Source: Raffaelea ambrosiae
Lineage: Eukaryota; Ascomycota; Sordariomycetes; Ophiostomatales; Ophiostomataceae
NCBI GenBank assembly: GCA_002778195.1
Contig: PCDI01000004.1
Coordinates: 382,074 to 446,073 of the forward strand
Length of the DNA stretch: 64,000 nt
Reading direction: 5' to 3'
Shown: piece by piece, positions 11,860 through 22,761 of the stretch
How the letters are laid out: the number at the start of each line of letters is the position of its first letter
Numbering within the stretch: the stretch's first letter is position 1
The notes under the pieces: model-generated
Database searches by the model: none
Seen by the model: the letters and a program-made list of their open reading frames with translations, nothing else
What the model was told of the DNA's origin: nothing
Made by a program: the position numbers and the translations under genes

Positions 11860-13394
11860 GATTGCTGGATTAGGCAAGATGTTACTTATGTGCGACGCGA
11901 CGCTTTTTTTTTTTTTTGCTGTTTAAACGCGAGGCATGTCCTCTTTAAGCATTCGCGGAGGACGTCTTGCTATTGTAAGCAAGGCGCCTCGATGAGCATT
12001 TACTGGGGGTTCGTTGAGTATGGATTCTCAACTTAATTCTGGTCCTAATTTTGCTCAACCATATGGATATTTTTCAACAAATTGGAGATAAAAAGCGAGA
12101 GACGACAGACGCGCCCTGGACTGACACAGGGGCAGAGATAGTGTTATGCTTTGCTTCGTTTCTTACTACTCATTTTGGCTATTCTTGGTGACAGAGAATG
12201 CAACTGTTCAATTTTGTGGTGGCTGTGAAAGGCTGCAAGCAAATATGCCTGACCAACGACGCATTATGATGAGGAGCTATCTTGCAACAGCAGAGAACGA
12301 GTCTCGAAAGACTGGCAGTGACGGCACAATGCTGACAGCTGGGGTCTTTTGGTAGGTATTGTATTTGCGTCTTAAGGAGTTTAGTTGGTTGCCTCCATTC
12401 TTGGGGCTAGAGAGAAGGGCTGGTTGGGTGGATCGGGGCTGTGTTCCGGCTTCTGGGGTGACGGGTGCAGAGAGGTGCAGGCTGCATGCAGAGGCGGTTG
12501 GTCTAGCCTCTGGACAGCCTGAGATAAGGAGGGCAAATATCAGTGAATGGGAGGAAGAGGAAGCTGGTCGCGCGACCTCTTTGCATGGTGTCGTTTGCTG
12601 TTTGTTGGGCCACGGGGCCATTGTTGGGGGGCCTTGGCTGCACGATGCTGGGAAATAAAGAAAGGAAAAAAAAACGCAGAGAGAAGCCCAAGACCAGAGA
12701 GACAGAAGCACAAGACCAGACAGAGACAGGAGGATCCAGCAAAAGTCTAGCAAGAGTCTAGGCAAGGCGCAGAAAACGCGAGGTCCAGCAAAAGACCCAG
12801 CATTCCGCGAGTAATACTAATCAACCGCAAAGTATGTACTTTGTAAGACCAGCAACCAGCAACCACACGGGCGGGCCAGTGTGCAAAGACCGCAACCCGG
12901 AGAAGGTGGGGCGGCCTCTTTCAGTGGTGGTTGCCCTTCCCCTCCACAGAGACGCCAAAAAAGAAGCCATGCACAAGGGAGGGGGAATCGACTAAAGCAA
13001 TAAACAAGCTCTGGTGGTTTGTTGTTCGGCTTTCTTGTTTCTCTCTTTTCTTCGCCTTCTTTGCTTCCCGGGTTTTCTCCTTTCTCTGTCGCCACAGCTG
13101 CCCTTTGTCTGTTTCGTGGTCTCCTGTTTCTGCCAGGAGAACTCGAAGCCCATCGGCGAATTTCTTGTGTGTTTTTCTTCTCTTTTCTTCTCTTTTTCTT
13201 CAGTTGGCACAACCAGCTCGAGAAGACGTGATTCGACTTTTTGCCGGCGACAGACGGAAGCCGAAAGTCGACAGATCGCAGACGACAGACGACCGAGAAG
13301 CCAGACCTCCCGGCGACAAACAACAGCGACCATATCTTTTCCTAGCCAAGCCGACCAACCCAACCTTCGTTCATCCCACCAGCCTCCGTCCCCC
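11860..13394. other. Intergenic region, no gene seen
   Basis: A 1.5-kb spacer between two plus-strand genes. No frame here has conserved features. It holds a T-run near 11905-11918 and a pyrimidine-rich leader at about 13015-13205 (TTCTC/TTTC runs) just upstream of the WW-domain gene. Confidence 0.4.
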
Positions 13395-14883
13395 ATGGCC
13401 GGCACTGCATCTCCCGGCGGCGGCGAGGGTCCGACGTTCGCGCCGCCCTCGCTTCCGCCCGGCTGGATTGCCCAGTGGGATGGCGCCTCGCGCAAGTACT
13501 ACTTTGTGCAGCTCTCGACAGGCGTCTCGCAGTGGGACACGCCCACGGCGGCTGCACCTGTTGGCGGCGGCACGCCCACGCCGGGCCACAACGACACGGA
13601 GCATCCATTCGGCGTGCCAGGAAAGAACGGGCAGAATGGCGACTCGTCGACAATCACCCACCCCGACGGGTCACAAACCATTCGGCATGCGGACGGACGT
13701 CTGGAGCCGGTGATGCCGTCCGAGGATGGCACGCGGGGTGGCATAGACGGGCCCTCTGGAGACCGCGGCTTGGGGGTAAGTTTGATTGCGCGTTGTGTTG
13801 GTTGAGACGGGCTCCTCGTGTACTGTCTTGTATCTGTTTCCTCCGGGGCTGCCCAACGGGTTGCCCACCTCTGCATGTTGCGATTCCTCGTTTGTTCTCT
13901 TGCCAGCTAACGCCTTCCAGAGCATGGCTGCCAGCCTTCTCCAGAGCCAGCTGGCCGGTGGCAAGCAGAGCAGCAGTGGTGGCGGTGGTTCCAATGCGCT
14001 TGTCGGGCAGCTCATCAGCGGCCTGACTCACTCGGGTGGCTCTTCCTCGGGCGGCCACACCAGCGGCGGCGCGTCGTCCGGCTCGAGCGGCCTCGGCGGC
14101 AAAATTGTCGGCCAGCTTGCGTCGAATCTCTTCTCGCCCAGCAGCAAGACGAGCGTGCCACAGAATTACCACGGCACCCAGTCGTCGCACGCAGTGCCGT
14201 CGGGTGGTCTCGCAGGCGCCGTCATGGGCGGCGTGGCCAGCATGTTTGGCGGCCAGTCAAGCAGCAGCAACCACCAAAACTACGGCTACTCGGGCGCCGG
14301 CTCGGGCGGCACATACTCGGGCCAGGCGCCGCCCACATCGTACCAGCCGCCGAGCTCGGGCAGCCACCAGTCCTATGCGCCGCCGCCAACATCGGGTCCA
14401 GGAGGCCAGCAGTCGCAGCAATATCCACCGTATGGCCAGCAGCAGCAGCCGCAGCATCAGCAACAACAGCAGCAGCCTTCGTACGGTGCACCACCACAGC
14501 AGTCCTACCAGCAACATCAACAACAGCCACCACAGCAGCAGCAGTCCACATCCCCCTACGGCGGCGGCGCACCAGGAGGTTACCCTTCGCAGCAGCAACA
14601 CCAGCAGCAGCCGTACGGCCAGGGCGGACAGCAGGCCTATGGCCAGGGCGGACAGCAGCAATATAGCCAGGGGGGTCAGCAACCGTATGGCCAAGGAGGT
14701 CCCGGCGGCCAGGGTGGCGGCAACTACTTCCCGCCGCCACCACCAGGCGGCCCGGGCGGTCCCGGCGGCCCAGGAGGTTACGGTGGTTATGGTGGCCAGC
14801 AGGGTGGACCACATAGCGGCCATGGTGGTTACGGCGGCCCCTCGCAGGGCGGTGGCTACGGTGGTGGCTCGCAGCGGTACTAG
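13395..14883 (+). CDS. WW-domain protein with Q/G/Y-rich low-complexity tail
   Basis: Two exons, 13395-13775 and 13921-14883, joined in phase 0, give 447 residues. The first about 50 residues contain one complete WW domain: LPPGW, then KYYFVQLSTGVSQWDTP, with the two signature tryptophans and the aromatic patch that binds proline-rich ligands. After a Gly/Ser-rich middle (about 140-230), residues 250-447 are a compositionally extreme Gln/Gly/Tyr/Pro/Ser tail with YGQGGQQ repeats and PPPPP stretches. Such tails are typical of RNA-granule or phase-separating proteins. The intron ends with CTAACGCCTTCCAG, placing the branch point very close to the acceptor. Ligand and function are not deducible. 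Confidence 0.8.
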
Positions 14884-15422
14884 TACGCACCACCCATGAG
14901 CTACCAATCACAGAATAGCTACCATTGGTTCTGAAGGAAGAAGGACATCAAAAGAAAGAGAGAGAGGGGGCTATTGTCACGAGTCGATTTCCTCTTTTGG
15001 TCGGATTTTTGTGTTTTTATTTGCAGGTTGGTTTCTTGTATGAATCTCGGAGGGTGCGTTGGAAGAAGGGGAAACAAATGCGAGAATGGGAGGGAGAATG
15101 AGAGACGAGGGTGAAAGATGGTTTTGTTTCTCTGCTCTCTGCTCTTCGTCTCTTTGCGTTTGGTGTGTAGATAGAGCATGGTTTCCCGTGGATCTGGAGG
15201 ACGTGGGATGTTTTTCGCTTTTGTGTCTTTGTGTTCTTGTGTTTTCTATCATTACTATCATTTTTCGTTTCTTGCCGTTTCTTGCCGTTGCCTTCTTAAT
15301 GCTGTGGCCTCGTCTGTAATGACATGAATATACATATGTACACTTTCTCATGCCCCTACACATGGGGTTCGGGGCTTCCCGCCAGTTCATCCTGGTTGTA
15401 TTCTACATGTCGTTCGACCTTT
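14884..15422. other. Convergent 3' region
   Basis: The 3' flanks of the WW-domain gene (plus) and the Pga1-like gene (minus) meet here. The plus strand is purine-rich from 14930 to 15110 and T-rich after that. I see no coding signal. Confidence 0.4.
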
Positions 15423-16292
15423 TCACTGGTTCTTCTTCTTCTCACCGGCAGCTATATCAACGCTCGGCCCGGCCAGAGCTCTCAGCTGTCTCGCGATCCT
15501 CGGCGCCAGCATGGCACTCACGGCCGCAACAGCCACAATGCACCCCACCGTCGACACCAGCGACCGCGGCAGCACGTTGCCCAGATACGGGTCGAGGATG
15601 ACGTCGGTGAGCACGGGCGGCACACGGTCTGGGTGCATGAGGGAGCGGTTGCGGGCGACATAGTCGGCGTACGCGACAATGCGGAGGAGGAGGACAGAAG
15701 AGAGTGCCGGCAGGGCGTCGTTCCGCGATTCCTTGGAGAACTCTGCCGAGGACTCTGCCGAGGGCTCCTTGCCCATCCCGTGCTTGTCCACAAACGCGGC
15801 CAGCGACTCCGCCAGCGCGGGCGTCTCCAGCACGGCGCCGACCGAGAACGTCTCCAAGTCGAACTCGGTGGGTTGCTCGACACGTTAGCTTTGGCATCTC
15901 TTTCTCGTTTTTTCCCCACTTACTGTCGCTGCCCAGCAGACACGCAGCTCGTAGCGCTGCCCGGGCGTCAGAGACTCCAGCCGAATCCAGGTGGTGCTCC
16001 TGCTGGCGGCATCGTCAGCCCAGGGAAAGCTGGACGGCAGACGAGTGCGCCAGCTGGCGGTGGTCAGATTCTCAGGGCTGAGACGGTGGAGCCACCAGAG
16101 ACCGTTGAGAGACGAAGAGGAAGCGTCCAGGGAGCTGGCGTCGGATATTGGCGGGCCCAAGAAAATGGTCTTCTCCGTGTTGGCCTGGACGACGCCGGCC
16201 AGCAGCGCCAGGAGGAAGAGAAGAAGAAGATGGGACCAGACGGACCCGGGGGAGAAAATACCCGCGGCGGAGTGTTGCTGGCGAAGCAGCAT
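15423..16292 (-). CDS. Pga1-like ER protein, GPI-mannosyltransferase II cofactor family
   Basis: Two exons on the minus strand, 16292-15924 and 15875-15423, joined in phase 0, give 273 residues. Residues about 10-35 form a cleavable signal peptide (hydrophobic LLLLFLLALLAGVVQA). Immediately after it comes NTEKTIFLGPP, and the junction region reads LTPGQRYELRVCWAAT joined to QPTEFDLE. This beta-domain layout, followed by a C-terminal membrane segment (about 225-250, VGCIVAVAAVSAMLAP) and a short Lys-rich tail, fits fungal Pga1-type proteins. In yeast Pga1 partners Gpi18 in adding the second mannose to GPI anchors in the ER. The assignment is from remembered family features, so moderate confidence. 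The gene is divergent from the ABC transporter gene. Confidence 0.65.
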
Positions 16293-17180
16293 GACGGACA
16301 GAAGGGAAAAGGGGGGGGGGAACTGTGCAGCCGTACGATGTGTCTTACACGAGGGAGAGGTTGTATTCATGCAGGGTAGAAGGGGGGGGGGGTGGAGAAA
16401 GGAGAAAGACGAGGTTCGTGGTCCTGTTCTTGTCACTGGATCACCGCGATAGCTTTCTGACCAGCTACAGAAGCTCAGCCAGTGATAGCTAGTTAGTACA
16501 GTGCTCACAGTACCTAAGTCCCCGCACTAGCCACCAGCGCCACACTCACATGCAAAAATCCCAGACCAGAAGAGAGGAATCGGGGTAACTGCGCGCAAAA
16601 GTGGACCGCCAACCAACTGGAGCAGCTGAGCTTTTTAGTGGTTTATTACCCCGGACTCCGTAGGGGTGGGCAGCAACCTGCCAGTGCTTCGAATCCCTCG
16701 GCATGAGCTGTCTGCGTGTGCTGTGCGTGTCTGTGGAATGAGGCAAACTTTTTCGTCGTGTTCTCGTGGCCCTTCGCCTCTTCGACTACCACCTCCCCCC
16801 CCGGACACGACATAAACACTAACTACTAACTACCGTTACCACGCGTCGACAAACGAATAGTCACCGAGCAGAAGCCGGAAAAGGTGCTCCCAAAGAATCT
16901 TCCAAAGCAGCGACAAAACAGCAGTTTCGTTCTCAGCCGACGACGATGCGTTTCCGCGGATGAGTCTGGATTTGGAACGACCTCGACGACGAGACGAAAG
17001 GAATACATAAACAAAGGCAAGCGAACAGAAGAGGAGGGATCTAAAGATACATTCAAGAAAACAGGGTCGGGACGGGAACCGATACCGAGGCAGTTGGGAC
17101 GACGATACACAGAGACGGACATCACGCGCGAGAGAGAGAGAGAGAAAACATCGCACACAAACACACCCTCCCCTCTTTGC
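16293..17180. promoter_or_regulatory. Divergent promoter region, Pga1-like / peroxisomal ABC transporter
   Basis: An 888-bp spacer between outward-facing genes. It contains G-runs at about 16309-16320 and 16381-16392, both within 100 bp upstream of the Pga1-like start, and a purine-rich leader (GAGAGAGAGAGAGA near 17130) ahead of the transporter ATG. No further gene is seen. Confidence 0.4.
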
Positions 17181-18883
17181 ATGGCCGCCCAGTCCAAGCT
17201 GGCCGCGCCGCCGCGGTCGGCCGCGCTGCTGGCCGCCCAGCACCGACGCACGCTCCGCAGCCTGCTGGCGTCGCTGGCCCGCGGCTATGTGGCCAACCGC
17301 ACGCGCATCTCGCGCGTTGTCTATGTGACACTGCTGGTGGCCCTGGTGAACCGTGTGCGCCAGGCCATCCACGAGCAGAAGCAAGCCGGGAGGCGGGAGG
17401 AGGAGAAGGGGCGAGAGGAGGGGGGACCGCCGTCGTCACCCGGGATCGGCCGGCGCAAAGTCGAGCTCGACCGGGCCTTTTTCCGGTCCCTCCTGCGGCT
17501 GCTCAAGATTGTCATCCCCGGCTGGCGCACGCCCGAGGCACGGCTGCTCGTCAGCCACTCGGTGTTTCTGGTGGTGCGCACGCTGCTCAGCCTGCAGATC
17601 GCCGCCATGGACGGCGCGCTCGTCAAGAGCCTCGTGCGCGGGCAGGGCCGGCTGTTCCTCATGCGCATCGCCTGGTGGATGCTCATCGCCGTGCCCGCGA
17701 CGTTCACCAACAGCATGCTGGCCTACCACCAGGCCGAGCTGGCGCTGCGGTACCGCACGCGGCTGACGCACCACATCCACGAGCGCTACCTGTCGCAGAT
17801 GACGTTCTACGGGCTGTCGGCCCTGGACGACCGCATCAAGAACCCGGACCAGCTGATTGCCGTCGACGTGGCCAAGTTTGCCAACAGCCTGGCGGAGCTG
17901 TACAGCAACCTGGCCAAGCCACTATTGGATATGGTGAGTGGGGAGGGCGGGGGGGGGGGGGGGATCGAGATGGTGATGGTGGTCGTCGGAACGCATTTGC
18001 TTGTCAAGAACAAAACCTCTCGCTAACTCTCTCCCCCAGACGATCTACACGTACTCCCTCTCCAAGAGCGTCGGCGGCGAGGGCGTCGTCTTCATGTCCC
18101 TGCTGGTGCAGCTCTCCGCCCTGGTCATGCGCGCCCTGACGCCGCCCTTTGGCAAGTACGTCGCCGACGAGGCCCGCCTCGAGGGCGAGTTCCGCTTCGA
18201 GCACTCGCGCCTCATCGACCACAGCGAAGAGGTCGCCCTCTATGCCGGCCACGCCGCCGAGAAGGACACCCTGGACAAGGGCTACTTCACCCTCATCAAG
18301 CACGTCAACTACATTCTGCGCCAGCGCTTCTACCACGGCTTCATGGAGGACTACGTCATCAAGTACCTCTGGGGCGCCCTGGGCCTGCTGCTGTGCAGTG
18401 TCCCCGTGTTTGTGCCGCTGCCGGGCACTCCGGCCGGCGAGGCCGCTACCGCTACAGCAGCGGCGGCCGCAGCCGCAGCCGCCGCCACCGGCTCCCAAAG
18501 GCCGGACAGCTCCGCGTCGTCCACCCTCTTTGCCCAGCACATGGCCGACCGCACCGAGAGCTTCGTCACCAACCGCCGCATGCTGCTGTCCGCCTCGGAC
18601 GCCTTTGGCCGCATCATGTTCTCGTACCGCGAGATCATGGAACTGGCCGGCTACACCTCGCGCGTGGCCAGCCTGCTCGACGTCATGGACGACATCCGGC
18701 GCGGCCACTTTGAGAAGAGCCTCGTCTCCAGCAACGACAACACCGAAGACCATGCGGCTGTGCTCAAGGGTCGCGGCAAGGTTGTCGAGAGCGACACCAT
18801 TGAGTTTGAAGACGTGTAAGTTCCAGTCTTGTCTGTCCGGGGGGGATGTCTGTTTTTTTTTTTTTTTTTCGGTGGTCTTTTTT

Positions 18884-18914
<31 letters not shown>

Positions 18915-19684
18915 CTTCCTTTGTCTTCTAACAAAATTCCCCCCCACCCAGGCCCATCATATCACCCAACGGCGATGTCCTCGTGCCCGCCTTGTCCTTC
19001 CGCCTCAAGGCCGGCGACCACCTGCTGGTGGTCGGCCCCAACGGCTGCGGCAAGTCGTCGCTGTTCCGCATCCTGGGCGGCCTGTGGCCGGTCTACGGCG
19101 GCACCGTGCGGCGGCCACCGCCCACCGACATCTTCTACATTCCGCAGCGGCCGTACCTGCCGCGGGGCACGCTGCGGCAGCAGATCACCTACCCGGACAA
19201 CCTGCGCGCGCAGCGGGCCAAGGGGGTGTCGGACAGCGACTTGCTGGCGCTGCTGTCGCTCCTCGGGCTGGAGGAGCTGGTCCAGGGCCAGTCCGACGGG
19301 TGGGACGCCGTGGCCGAGTGGCGCGAGGTGCTGAGCGTGGGCTGGCAGCAGCGGGTGGCGATGGCGCGGCTGCTGTACCACCGGCCGCGGTATGCGATCC
19401 TGGACGAGTGCACGTCGAGCGTGACGCTGGAGATGGAAAAGACCATGTACGAGCAGGCCAAGGCGCAGGGCGTGACGCTCATGACGGTGAGCCACCGGCG
19501 GAGCCTGTGGCAGTACCACAACCACATCCTGCAGTTTGACGGTCAGGGCCACTACGTCTTTACGCGGCTGGACGCCGAGCGGCGGCTCAAGCTGGAGGAC
19601 GAGAAGGACGAGCTGGACCTGCTGCTGCGGCAGGTGCCGGATGCCGAGCGGCGAATGGCCGAGCTGGAAGCCGGGATGGCCTAG
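17181..19684 (+). CDS. Peroxisomal ABC half-transporter, ABCD (PXA1/PXA2) family
   Basis: Three exons, 17181-17933, 18040-18815 and 18952-19684, give 753 residues. Residues about 60-400 form the ABC_membrane_2 transmembrane domain, with the family EAA-like block RIKNPDQLIAVDVAKFANS and the second block LEGEFRFEHSRLI. The nucleotide-binding domain has Walker A GPNGCGKSS at 538-546, Walker B YAILDE at 657-662, and the H-loop in MTVSHRRS. Fungal Pxa1 and Pxa2 form a heterodimer in the peroxisomal membrane that imports very-long- and long-chain acyl groups for beta-oxidation. I cannot decide which of the two this is. The signature motif reads LSVGWQQR (637-644), with Val in the place of the usual first Gly of LSGG. 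An alanine run (about 337-348) sits between the transmembrane domain and the NBD. Both introns carry homopolymer or dinucleotide runs. Confidence 0.9.
17947..17963. repeat. Poly-G run in ABC transporter intron 1
   Basis: The intron between 17934 and 18039 contains an almost pure G-run shortly after the donor site. Confidence 0.7.
18852..18914. repeat. Poly-T and (GT)n tract in ABC transporter intron 2
   Basis: The second intron (18816-18951) is largely simple sequence: a T-run, then a second T-run, then about 13 GT units, then the acceptor. This is microsatellite expansion confined to the intron. Confidence 0.8.
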
Positions 19685-20466
19685 AGGGGAGACGGGAGGA
19701 GAGGAGGAGAAGAGGGGAAGGACACCTATAGATGATAGTAGCGTTAGACATGTTTCGCTGTCGGCGTGTAGCATATACACTTGTGTATTTTTTTGTATAC
19801 TAATGAGACGGCCATGCCAGAGAGGCTGGAGTGGCTGAAAGAAGCCACCGCGCATTGTCATTGTCGTTGTCATTTGTCATGTATATCACGTGATTTTCAT
19901 TCCCTGGGATACTGGGAGTCTCGTTCAATTTCTCAGGCAGGTAATAGGGGAAGCGGACACGGGCTTGGTTTCATACAAATTTTCCCCAAAAGATAAAAAT
20001 TGGAAGTCTCATAATGAAGAACAGAAGCTATCATCAAAGGACAAGTAAGAATACGAAAGAAAAATCAATCCAAAAAAATGGCAATGGCAGCTCATAGAGA
20101 GGAAAAAAAAGTGTTTGTTTCTGGGGCCAGTTTTATATATGTGCGTGCGTGTTTTTGCTCGTTTTGGCCTGTTTGTCATGTTCCCCAGCTCGCCATAAGA
20201 CCACGAATGGTGCATAACAGCAGAAAGCGCGTTTGGTCATGTGTTCTGTAAGATATAATGTACAAAGAAGAAGGAAAAAAAAAAATAAAAACAAAGGGGA
20301 AAAAAAAAGGAGATTTAGGCATGTTTCAGGTTCTCGGGTCCATCAAGAGAATTGTTCAATTTTCAACGGAACGGGATGGAAAAAAAAAAGATCTCACGTT
20401 GCTTTTGAGTGCGTGTTTTTAATCTATCATTGTGTGTTTTGGTCTTTTCCCAATCCAATCTCGAGT
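19685..20466. other. Convergent 3' region
   Basis: The spacer between the ABC transporter (plus) and the secreted repeat protein (minus). It includes the perfect palindrome TCACGTGA at 19886-19893, an E-box/CDEI-type site, here far from any start codon, and A-runs around 20276-20307 and 20380-20390. No gene is seen. Confidence 0.4.
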
Positions 20467-22761
20467 TTACCAGAACAGCTTCGCCGACCGGCCCGCATCC
20501 CTGGGCTTGAGGGCCCGGCGGCGCGTGGTCGAGTTGCCGACCGACAGAGTGACATTGGTCGAGTTGACGGCGTTGCTGACCAGCGACCCGGTAGTCGAGG
20601 CAGAGGCAGGGATGGAGGAGAGAGTGGCCGTCACCGTCTCGGACGCGGCGCCACTGCTAACCGTCATGGTCGAGGTCGTGGTGGTGGTTTCGGTCACCGT
20701 CACCACGGAGCCGGCGGCGCACGAGGTGGCAGCGGCATTGTTGGCCACGGTGGTCACGGTCATGTAGACGGTCTCGGTGGCAGCCGTGACGGTGACGGTG
20801 TTGGCAGCGCACGCAGACGAGCCGGAGGCCGAGCCCGAGCCCGAGCCAGAACCGGCGCTCGAACCGGAGCCCGAACCAGAGCCGGAGCCTGAACCAGACG
20901 AGGAGCCCGAACCAGACGAGCCCGAACCAGACGAGCCAGTCGACTCGCTGCTCACAGCCGAGGTGGTCACGGCGACGACGTCCGTGGTAATGGTGGACGT
21001 GAAGGACGACGCAATGGTCGAAACGACCGTGCGCAGAGACTCGGTAGCAGCGCCCGTGCCGCTCAGACCGGTGACGGTGTTGCCGTTCTTGCCCAGAGTC
21101 AGGGTCACCACCTTGGACGTGGTCATGACAATGTGAGATGTCATGGTCGAGTGGATGGTCATGGTGGTGGTCCCCTCGGCGGAGCCGGACCCGGCAGCAG
21201 TGGTGGCAGCGGCGGTAGAAGCAGCGGCGGTCGAAGCAGCGGCAGTGTTGCTAGCGGTCACAGTGACGCCGGTGATGCCGCCGGTGCTGGCCACGCTTCT
21301 GACGCTGGAGGCAATGGACGAGGCCTCCGCCACGGGGCAGACAGTCGTGGTCAGGGCAATGGTGTTGGTGACAACACTGGTGACCAGGTCCGAGGCGGCC
21401 AGGGTGGCCAGGGCTGTGTTGTTGGAGGCCGGGCAGTTTGTGACAGTCGCAGCGCACGAGGTGATGGTCACGATCTCGGTAGTCTGGACGGTGAGGGTGG
21501 TGAAGCCCGTGGCAGCGGCGGTCGTAGTGTTGGCGAAAGAGCTCGCAACCAAGGTGCTGCTGGCGGCGGCGGTAGAGGCAGCAGCGGTCGTAGTGTTGGC
21601 GAAAGAGCTCGCAACCAAGGTGCTGCTGCTGGCGGCAGCGGTGGAGGCGGCAGCGGTGGAGGCGGCAGCGGTGGAGGCGGCAGCGGTGGAGGCAGCGGCG
21701 GTGGAGGCAGCGGCGGTCGAAGCAGCGGCGGTAGAAGCAGCGGCAGTGCCGCTGGCGGTCACAGTGACGCCGGTGATGCCGCCGGTGCTGGCCACGCTTC
21801 GGACGCTAGAGGCAATGGACGAGGCCTCAGCCACAGGGCAGACAGTCGTGGTCAGGGCAATGGTGTTGGTGACAACACTGGTGACCCGGTCCGAGGCGGC
21901 CAGGGTGGCCAGGGCCGTCTTGTTGGAAGCCGGGCAGTTTGTGACGGTGGCCGCGCACGAGGTGATGGTCACGATCTCGGTGGTCTGGACGGTGAGGGTG
22001 GTGAAGCCCGTGGCAGCAGCGGTCGAGGCAGCAGCGGTCGTGGCGTTGGCGACGGAGATCGCGGCCACGGTGCTACCGACTGCCGAGCTGCTGACGGCCG
22101 GGGTGACGGCTGCCGGGCTGGTAGCGGACGTGCCGTTGCTGGCCACAGCGCTGCTGACGGCCGCGCTGCTGGTAGCAGAGCTGATCAGGACAGAGCTGGT
22201 GGCCGACGACTTGACGGAGGTCACGCTGACGGCGGTGCCGCTGCTGACTGCCGGGGAGCTGACCGCCGCGGAGCTGACGGCGGTGCCGCTGCTGGCTGCC
22301 GGGGAGCTGACTGCCGGAGAGCTGACTGCCGATGTGGTGCTGACGGCAGCGGTGCTGCTAGCAAAGCTGCTAGCAAAGCTGCTGCTGGCGGCGTTGATCA
22401 CGCTCGAGGCAATGGACTCAGCGGCCGTCACGGGGCAGAATGTGGTGGTCAGGTCGACGGTGTTGGTAACGACGACAGTGATGAGAGCCGAGGCAGGCAG
22501 GGAAGACAGGGCAGCAGTCTCGGAGGCAGCCGGGCAGTTCGTGATGGTGGCCGCGCACGAGGTGACGGTCACGATCTGCGTGGTCTGGACGGTCAGGGTG
22601 GTGAAGCCGGCGGCCTCAGCAGACGTCGAGGACACATCGGTCGAGGCCGTCGAGTTCTTGGCGGCACGGCCGAACAGGAACCGGTGGTTCTCCCGGCGAG
22701 GGATGGAGTGGGCCGAGGCGGCCACGGCCAGCAGGCTGATGGCAAGAGACTTGATCTGCAT
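20467..22761 (-). CDS. Secreted Ser/Thr/Ala-rich repeat protein, probable cell-wall protein
   Basis: A single minus-strand frame of 764 residues. The N-terminus (MQIKSLAISLLAVAASAHS) is a signal peptide, followed by a dibasic IPRRENHR site that suits Kex2-type processing. The body contains three copies of a roughly 85-residue module beginning GFTTLTVQTT, each with a conserved cysteine pattern (SCAAT, TNCPA, then CPV). Copies two and three are nearly identical in DNA (about 22008-21753 and 21507-21252). They are separated by alanine-serine-threonine repeats, and a Ser/Gly-rich tract occupies about residues 610-655. Cysteine spacing and composition resemble fungal wall glycoproteins that would be heavily O-mannosylated. 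The C-terminus lacks a hydrophobic GPI signal and is basic (RRRALKPRD), so covalent GPI attachment is unlikely. No named family is recognised with certainty. The ATG at 22761 is chosen because it begins the signal peptide. Confidence 0.75.
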   Translation of the reverse strand: MQIKSLAISLLAVAASAHSIPRRENHRFLFGRAAKNSTASTDVSSTSAEAAGFTTLTVQTTQIVTVTSCAATITNCPAASETAALSSLPASALITVVVTNTVDLTTTFCPVTAAESIASSVINAASSSFASSFASSTAAVSTTSAVSSPAVSSPAASSGTAVSSAAVSSPAVSSGTAVSVTSVKSSATSSVLISSATSSAAVSSAVASNGTSATSPAAVTPAVSSSAVGSTVAAISVANATTAAASTAAATGFTTLTVQTTEIVTITSCAATVTNCPASNKTALATLAASDRVTSVVTNTIALTTTVCPVAEASSIASSVRSVASTGGITGVTVTASGTAAASTAAASTAAASTAAASTAAASTAAASTAAASTAAASSSTLVASSFANTTTAAASTAAASSTLVASSFANTTTAAATGFTTLTVQTTEIVTITSCAATVTNCPASNNTALATLAASDLVTSVVTNTIALTTTVCPVAEASSIASSVRSVASTGGITGVTVTASNTAAASTAAASTAAATTAAGSGSAEGTTTMTIHSTMTSHIVMTTSKVVTLTLGKNGNTVTGLSGTGAATESLRTVVSTIASSFTSTITTDVVAVTTSAVSSESTGSSGSGSSGSGSSSGSGSGSGSGSGSSAGSGSGSGSASGSSACAANTVTVTAATETVYMTVTTVANNAAATSCAAGSVVTVTETTTTTSTMTVSSGAASETVTATLSSIPASASTTGSLVSNAVNSTNVTLSVGNSTTRRRALKPRDAGRSAKLFW
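21252..21507 (-). repeat. Duplicated wall-protein module, copy 3
   Basis: This segment is nearly identical to the one 501 bp away at 21753-22008, including at many silent positions. It points to a recent tandem duplication inside the gene. Confidence 0.75.
21753..22008 (-). repeat. Duplicated wall-protein module, copy 2
   Basis: Partner of the repeat at 21252-21507. A third, clearly diverged module lies at about 22395-22612, suggesting that the 5'-most copy is older. Confidence 0.75.

Noticed and set aside
12277..12765. A 162-residue minus-strand frame between GDE1 and the WW-domain gene
   Set aside because: The hydrophobic start derives from a low-complexity purine-rich plus strand, with no conserved sequence and no downstream support.
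16660..16710. A possible tRNA-like T-arm (CTTCGAATCCC)
   Set aside because: The GGTTC of a T-arm is not present and no acceptor or anticodon stem can be paired around it.
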